A stretch of 54,423 nt of DNA from Acetobacteraceae bacterium. GTDB taxonomy: Bacteria > Pseudomonadota > Alphaproteobacteria > Acetobacterales > Acetobacteraceae. The DNA is taken from assembly GCA_027487385.1 (NCBI GenBank), contig JAIYDS010000248.1:1-54423 (forward strand), given 5' to 3'. The notes below the pieces were generated by a model. It was not told the origin of the DNA. It did not search any database and was given only the letters and a program-made list of their open reading frames with translations. Position numbers and translations under genes: made by a program. Within the stretch, counting starts at the first letter, position 1, and each line of letters opens with the position of its first letter. Below, in pieces: positions 50,252 through 54,423 of this stretch.

Positions 50252-51001
50252 GCCCGGCGGATGGGTCAGGCTGACCCAGGGGGGGCTGAAGCCGGCCAGC
50301 AGCCCTTCCGGCGCCTCGGGCAGCAGGGCGGCGTAGAGGCCTCGGACCGGTCCGAGGCTCGGGTGGTCGCGATACAGCACGCGGTCAAACCCCAGATCGG
50401 TCAGCAAATGCAGCATGAGCGGCGGGTTGGGCGCCCATCCCGACACCCAGGCGCCCTCCGGCCCGCCGATGGGCATGAGGCGGCTTTGCGCCATCATGAT
50501 CGGCCGGGCGTCGCCCAGCGCGTCCTGCATCGTCTCCAGCAGGAGGATGCGGTTGGTGACGCTGCGCAGGCCGCGCAGCGCCTGGATCGGGTTGAACCAT
50601 TGCTCGAAGCTGGCGGTGGCGAGGACCACGTGAAAGCTGCCGAAGCCCGCTGTCAGCAGGCGCGGGTCCAGCGCCTCGGTCTCCAGCGCCACACCCATGG
50701 CATGGGCGGCCCATTGCGTGGCCGAGAGGGCGTCACTGCCCGGCAGGGTCCAGGGCAGGTGGTCGGTGGCCAGGACACGCCCGGCGCCACGCCGCAGGGC
50801 GGCGAAGCTGAACGCGCCGTTGGCGGCGCCCACTTCCAGCACATGCGCGCCGTTGAGGTTCAGCGGATCGAAGAGCGCGGCCTCTTCCTCGCGCAGCTGG
50901 CCTTCGGATTTCAGCCCGGCGGTCAGCAGCGTGTCGCGCAGGCGCAGGCTCTGCAGCCAGCGATGAGCGGTGACCGCGGCGCGCAGCTCGGCCTCGGTCA
51001 T
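50249..51001 (-). CDS. SAM-dependent methyltransferase (CmoB/DUF1698-like), copy 2
   Basis: A 250-residue class I methyltransferase-like protein. SAM-binding motif VLEVGAANGAFSFAALRRGA (about residues 53-72), then ATDHLPW, and a C-terminal segment LLTDLGFDRVLYRDHPSLGP shared with the next gene upstream. Its ATG overlaps that gene's stop (ATGA), and the two proteins are paralogues. The catalytic part appears more diverged, lacking the FYHLYDP motif of its neighbour, so activity may differ. The stop codon lies in the target duplication of the MITE-like element. Confidence 0.78.
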   Translation of the reverse strand: MTEAELRAAVTAHRWLQSLRLRDTLLTAGLKSEGQLREEEAALFDPLNLNGAHVLEVGAANGAFSFAALRRGAGRVLATDHLPWTLPGSDALSATQWAAHAMGVALETEALDPRLLTAGFGSFHVVLATASFEQWFNPIQALRGLRSVTNRILLLETMQDALGDARPIMMAQSRLMPIGGPEGAWVSGWAPNPPLMLHLLTDLGFDRVLYRDHPSLGPVRGLYAALLPEAPEGLLAGFSPPWVSLTHPPG

Positions 51002-51780
51002 GGGCTCAGCAGCCCCTCGATGGCGCCGGGCACGTCCAGATCCTGCCAATGCTCGTCGAAGCGCAGCACCAGATCATCCTCCACCTCGGGCGTGAAGGCG
51101 GCGTAGATGCCGCGCGTGCGGCCGAGCGTCGGGTGGTCGCGGTAGAAGATGCGGGTGAAGCCCAGCTGCAGGAAAAGATGCAGCATCGCGGCCGGATTCG
51201 GCCCCCACCAATTGGTCGCGTCCTGGTTCAGGATGGCGCCGGGGTAGAAGACCATGCCGGGCCGCGCATCGCCCGTCAGGTCGCTGTGCGTTTCCACCAG
51301 CAGCATCTGGCGGGTGATGGAGCGCAGCCGCGTCATCACGTCGATCGGGTCATACAGGTGGTAGAAGACGCCGAGGAACATCACGACGTCGAATTGGCCC
51401 AGCGCCTCGGTGATGTCGGGCGGGTCCACCATCAGCGCCTCGATGTCGAGGCCGAGCTCGCCCCGGGCCAGCTCGAAGGCCTCGCGCCCGCGCCAGACCG
51501 GGTGGTTCCAGATGTAGCTGTCGGTCGCCAGCACGCGGGCCGCGCCACGCCGCTTGGCGGCAAAGCTGAAGAAGCCGTTCCAGGCGCCCACGTCGATCAC
51601 GCTTCGGCCGACGAGGTTGAAGGGCGCCAGCAGGGCCTGCTCCTCCTGCGCCAGAATCAGCTCGGTCTTGCCGCCGAAGGTCGTGAGACCCGGGCGCAGC
51701 GCGATGGAGTGCCACCAGTGGAAGGACTGCATGCGGGCCAGCAGCTCGGCATCCGAAAGGCGCGGGGCGGATGATGACAT
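50998..51780 (-). CDS. SAM-dependent methyltransferase (CmoB/DUF1698-like), copy 1
   Basis: A 260-residue class I methyltransferase. The N-terminal FHWWHSIALRPGLTTFGGK, the SAM motif VIDVGAWNGFFSFAAKRRGA, LATDSYIW, and FLGVFYHLYDPIDVMTRLRS match the CmoB/DUF1698 group. True CmoB is larger, so a tRNA wobble-uridine role is only one option; many such proteins methylate small molecules or sugars. Start at ATG 51780; longer in-frame upstream sequence overlaps the dadA promoter side. First of a tandem paralogue pair. Confidence 0.82.
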   Translation of the reverse strand: MSSSAPRLSDAELLARMQSFHWWHSIALRPGLTTFGGKTELILAQEEQALLAPFNLVGRSVIDVGAWNGFFSFAAKRRGAARVLATDSYIWNHPVWRGREAFELARGELGLDIEALMVDPPDITEALGQFDVVMFLGVFYHLYDPIDVMTRLRSITRQMLLVETHSDLTGDARPGMVFYPGAILNQDATNWWGPNPAAMLHLFLQLGFTRIFYRDHPTLGRTRGIYAAFTPEVEDDLVLRFDEHWQDLDVPGAIEGLLSP

Positions 51781-51879
51781 GGGGACCAGATAACAGAGGC
51801 CCGCGCGTCGCGCCAACAACCCGCATCCCGGCCGGGCCCTGCCATTGACCGCCCGCCCCCCGCACCGCACCAATGTGGC

Positions 51880-53130
51880 ATGCGCGTCCTGATCCTCGGC
51901 GCCGGCGTCACCGGCCTCACCACCGCCCAGGCCCTGGCGGCCGAGGGCCATGCCGTGACGGTGGTGGACGCCGAGCCCCGCGCGGGCCATGGCGCGAGCT
52001 TCGCCAATGGCGGGCAGCTCTCCTACAGCTATGTCGCGCCCTTCGCGGGCCCGGGCGTCATCGGCAAGGTGCCGGGCTGGCTGCTCGACCCGGACGGCCC
52101 GCTGCGCTTCCGCCCGCAGCCCGACCCTGGCCAATGGAAATGGCTGATCGCCTTCCTCGCCGCCTGCAACCCAAGCACGGCCGAGACCACCACGCGGCGC
52201 CTGCTGCTGCTCAGCATGCTGTCACGCGATCTCATGGCGGAATTCGCGGCGCGCGCCCCCTTCGACTTCGCCTTCGCCCCCGCCGGCAAGCTGGTGCTGC
52301 AACCGGATGCGGCGGCCATGGCGGGGGCCCGGCGCCAGGTGGAATTGCAGGCGGGACTCGGCAGCGCGCAGCAGGCCCTCTCGCGCGAGGAATGCCTGGC
52401 GCTGGAGCCGGCGCTGGCCCATATCGCGCGCCGCATCGCCGGCGGCATCCACACGCCGGGCGAGGATGCGGGCGATTGCCGGATGTTCTGCGAGGGGCTG
52501 GCGCAAAGCCTGACACGCTCCAACGCCGCCATCACCTTGCAGATGGGCACGCGCGTCACCCAGCTGATCCGCGCCGAGGGGCGGGTGCGCGGCGCCGTCA
52601 CCACGGCCGGCGTGATCGAGGCGGATGCGGTGGTGCTGGCGCTCGGCACCGGCGCGCGGGCCCTGGCCCGGCCGCTCGGGCTCGACCTGCCGATCTATCC
52701 GCTCAAGGGCTATTCCCTCACCCTGCCCATTGCGCGCGACGAGGCCGCGCCACGGCTGAGCGTGACGGACAGCGCGGCCAAGGTGGTCTATGCGCGGCTC
52801 GGCCAGAGCCTGCGCGTGGCCGGCATGGCCGATGTGGTGGGCTATTCCACGGCGTTGGAGGAAAAGCGCCTCTCCACGCTGATCCGCCAGGCGCGCGCCG
52901 CCTTCCCGGAAGCCAGCGACTGGCAGGAGCTGAACCCTTGGGCGGGCTTGCGCCCGGCAACCCCCACGGGCCTGCCCATCCTGGGGCGGGCGCCGGAGAA
53001 TCCGGGGCTGTTTCTCAATCTGGGCCAGGGTTCGCTCGGCTTCACCCTGGCCATGGGCAGCGCCGCCGTGCTCGCCGCCGAGATCGCCGGCCGGCCACCG
53101 CCCATCCCGCTGGAGGGATTCCGGCTTTAG
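51880..53130 (+). CDS. dadA: D-amino-acid dehydrogenase
   Basis: FAD-dependent oxidoreductase of 416 residues that deaminates D-amino acids to keto acids, feeding electrons to the respiratory chain. The FAD dinucleotide motif MRVLILGAGVTGLTTAQALA is at the N-terminus; GHGASFANGGQLSYSYVAPF is the DadA-specific substrate region; the end reads GLFLNLGQGSLGFTLAMGSA. It is a single gene, divergent from the methyltransferases (about 100 bases) and overlapping the convergent small membrane-protein gene by 4 bases. Confidence 0.92.
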   Translation: MRVLILGAGVTGLTTAQALAAEGHAVTVVDAEPRAGHGASFANGGQLSYSYVAPFAGPGVIGKVPGWLLDPDGPLRFRPQPDPGQWKWLIAFLAACNPSTAETTTRRLLLLSMLSRDLMAEFAARAPFDFAFAPAGKLVLQPDAAAMAGARRQVELQAGLGSAQQALSREECLALEPALAHIARRIAGGIHTPGEDAGDCRMFCEGLAQSLTRSNAAITLQMGTRVTQLIRAEGRVRGAVTTAGVIEADAVVLALGTGARALARPLGLDLPIYPLKGYSLTLPIARDEAAPRLSVTDSAAKVVYARLGQSLRVAGMADVVGYSTALEEKRLSTLIRQARAAFPEASDWQELNPWAGLRPATPTGLPILGRAPENPGLFLNLGQGSLGFTLAMGSAAVLAAEIAGRPPPIPLEGFRL

Positions 53131-53270
53131 CGCGTCTCGATGGTGATCCCCCGCCCGCCGACATTCAGGTCAATGCCGCTGCGGTTCTGGTCGCGGTAGA
53201 GCCAATAGCCGCCGACGCCGAGTGCCACGCCCAGGATGCCGACCAGGGCGATGGTAGAGGTTCTGTTCAT
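53127..53270 (-). CDS. Small single-pass membrane protein (47 residues)
   Basis: A 47-residue protein with one membrane helix ([20 protein letters not shown], residues 4-23), a short basic stretch YRDQNRSG and a C-terminal beta-type tail [20 protein letters not shown] lies 9 bases before ATG 53270. Similar tiny proteins with a GGRGI-like tail are, from memory, common in alphaproteobacteria and uncharacterised. Its stop overlaps the dadA stop region by 4 bases on the opposite strand. Confidence 0.72.
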   Translation of the reverse strand: MNRTSTIALVGILGVALGVGGYWLYRDQNRSGIDLNVGGRGITIETR

Positions 53271-53454
53271 GCGGTCCGTCTCCCGGCCCGGCGGAGCGCC
53301 AGGCGTGGGACATCAACGCGCCAGCCGCCAACGGGTTGCCACGGTCGGCCAGGAAAAGCCCTGCCGGGCGCCCGCTGCCCGGATGTGTCTGCCGTATTGA
53401 CCCTTTGGCGCCCCCCTGCCAAACACCCGGCGCCCGCGTGCGGTGGGCCAGCCT

Positions 53455-53530
53455 GACCGGGGTGTCCGGTCGCCCCCGGGCTGATTCCTCGACGAATCAC
53501 TCCACCAGCGACAAGAGGCCGAACCAAGCC
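53455..53530 (+). promoter_or_regulatory. Structured metK leader, possible riboswitch
   Basis: Two hairpins precede metK: GACCGG/CCGGTC (53455-53471) and TGATTC/GAATCA (53482-53499). The second has loop CTCGAC, whose CTC can pair with GAG of the likely Shine-Dalgarno AAGAGG (53513-53518), making an H-type pseudoknot. A TTGACC at 53397-53402 may be the -35 of the promoter. Ligand control by SAM is inferred from the gene, not matched to a known class. Confidence 0.35.
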
Positions 53531-54423
53531 ATGCGCGACAAGGGCGAATACCTTTTCACTTCGGAGAGCGTCTCCGAAGGTCACCCCGACAAGGTTGCGG
53601 ATCGCATCAGCGACACCGTGCTGGACACCTTCCTGGAGCAGGACCCCTACGCCCGCGTGGCGTGCGAGACCCTGGTCACCACCAACCGCGTGGTCATCGC
53701 CGGTGAGGTTCGCGGCCCCGCCTCGATCACGCCCGAGCTGCTGATGCACAAGGCGCGGCTGGCGATCCAGGATATCGGCTATGAGCAGGAAGGCTTCCAC
53801 TGGCAGAACGCCAGCGTGGAATGCCACCTGCACGCCCAGTCCGCGCATATCGCGCAGGGCGTGGACGCGGCCGGCAACAAGGATGAAGGCGCCGGCGACC
53901 AGGGCATCATGTTCGGTTATGCCTGCACCGAGACGCCCGACCTCATGCCCGCGCCGCTCTACTACGCGCACCTGATCCTGCGCCGCATCAGCGAGATGCG
54001 CCGCAACGGCGACGTGGCCGTGAAGGGCCTGCTGCCCGACGCGAAGAGCCAGGTCACGCTGCGCTACATCGACGGCAAGCCCGTCGGCGCCACCTCGGTC
54101 GTGGTCTCCACCCAGCATGAGGAAGGCCTGGACCAGGCGCAGATCAAGGCGATGCTGAAGCCGCTGATCGCCAGCAGCCTGCCCGCCGGCTGGATGTGCC
54201 CGGACAACGAGCTCTACATCAACCCGACCGGCACCTTCATCATCGGCGGCCCCGATGGCGATTGCGGCCTGACCGGGCGCAAGATCATCGTGGACACCTA
54301 TGGTGGCGCGGCCCCGCATGGCGGCGGCGCCTTCTCCGGCAAGGATCCCACGAAGGTGGACCGCTCGGCCGCCTATGCCGCGCGCTATGTGGCGAAGAAC
54401 GTCGTCGCCGCCGGCCTGGCCGA
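53531..54423 (+). CDS. metK: S-adenosylmethionine synthase (partial, cut by window end)
   Basis: Methionine adenosyltransferase, making SAM from ATP and methionine. The first 297 or so residues are present; the frame is open to the window edge, and the family is about 385-400 long. It starts [20 protein letters not shown], with the ATP-binding GHPDK, then [35 protein letters not shown] and the loop [19 protein letters not shown]. All match the family. The start is fixed by MRDKGEYLF. It lies behind a 260-base leader. Confidence 0.97.
   Translation, partial: MRDKGEYLFTSESVSEGHPDKVADRISDTVLDTFLEQDPYARVACETLVTTNRVVIAGEVRGPASITPELLMHKARLAIQDIGYEQEGFHWQNASVECHLHAQSAHIAQGVDAAGNKDEGAGDQGIMFGYACTETPDLMPAPLYYAHLILRRISEMRRNGDVAVKGLLPDAKSQVTLRYIDGKPVGATSVVVSTQHEEGLDQAQIKAMLKPLIASSLPAGWMCPDNELYINPTGTFIIGGPDGDCGLTGRKIIVDTYGGAAPHGGGAFSGKDPTKVDRSAAYAARYVAKNVVAAGLA

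Noticed and set aside
53271-53530. Known SAM-II or SAM/SAH riboswitch upstream of metK
   Set aside because: The conserved bases I remember for these classes are not seen; only the general hairpin-to-Shine-Dalgarno layout is, so no named class is assigned.
1-54423. CRISPR array, prophage, integrase or complete insertion sequence
   Set aside because: No regularly spaced repeats, no cas, transposase or phage gene motifs were found. The only mobile-type element is the ORF-less palindrome at 50088-50248.

Overview
This is a very GC-rich window from a chromosome, almost certainly an alphaproteobacterium of the Acetobacteraceae (Roseomonas-like). The evidence is the gene content: GapR and DUF1244 proteins, two orphan Bug-type tripartite-tricarboxylate receptors, a BKACE enzyme, an SRP RNA directly upstream of dnaX-ybaB-recR, and a prfB with a programmed frameshift. 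Genes are tightly packed, many with ATGA or GTGA start/stop overlaps. I see no phage, conjugative or CRISPR genes. The assignment is inference, since no rRNA operon is present.

Layout. 1-5.7 kb: BKACE enzyme, SDR, an XRE-cupin regulator with a likely autoregulatory palindrome, a secreted MBL-fold hydrolase, a small secreted protein and a patatin-like lipoprotein. Downstream of the patatin gene lies a 21-codon ORF with an exceptionally complete Shine-Dalgarno, a hairpin able to mask it, and a strong terminator. 5.7-10 kb: acyl-CoA synthetase, ECHDC3-like enoyl-CoA hydratase and propionyl-CoA synthetase in one operon. 10-13.4 kb: DMT permease, lactate-permease-like carrier, an AlkA-type glycosylase and a small secreted protein. 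13.4-19.6 kb: a complete pgaABCD operon for poly-beta-1,6-GlcNAc export. 19.7-22.4 kb: DUF1244, gapR and a TPR/O-GlcNAc-transferase-like protein. 22.5-24.9 kb: two membrane proteins (one ABA4-like) divergent from a TetR regulator, bracketed by copies of a dispersed repeat.

24.9-29.4 kb: metallophosphatase, prfB (programmed +1 frameshift) and penicillin-binding protein 1A. 29.5-37.4 kb: one long operon for a dipeptide/oligopeptide ABC importer (binding protein, two permeases, two ATPases), followed by a C39-peptidase-like lipoprotein, an MFS carrier and a small secreted protein. 37.4-43.5 kb: cupin-like protein, two Bug receptors, acetamidase/formamidase, tRNA-Leu(UAA), a small lipoprotein and NudC. 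43.5-47.8 kb: YHS protein, SRP RNA, dnaX, ybaB, recR and a MORN-repeat protein. 47.8-53.3 kb: MFS carrier, universal stress protein, tandem CmoB-like methyltransferases, D-amino-acid dehydrogenase and a 47-residue membrane protein. 53.5 kb to the end: metK, cut by the window edge.

Two kinds of non-coding structure stand out. One is a family of GC-rich intergenic repeats (core GCCTCCGGCGGCTGGGGCC, then GGCCCCAGACCCC), single or as inverted pairs, always at gene ends. The other is a single 161-bp near-perfectly palindromic MITE-like element with TCA target duplications, inserted exactly at the stop codon of a methyltransferase gene. The metK leader also holds a hairpin whose loop can pair with the metK ribosome-binding site, a riboswitch-like arrangement worth testing.
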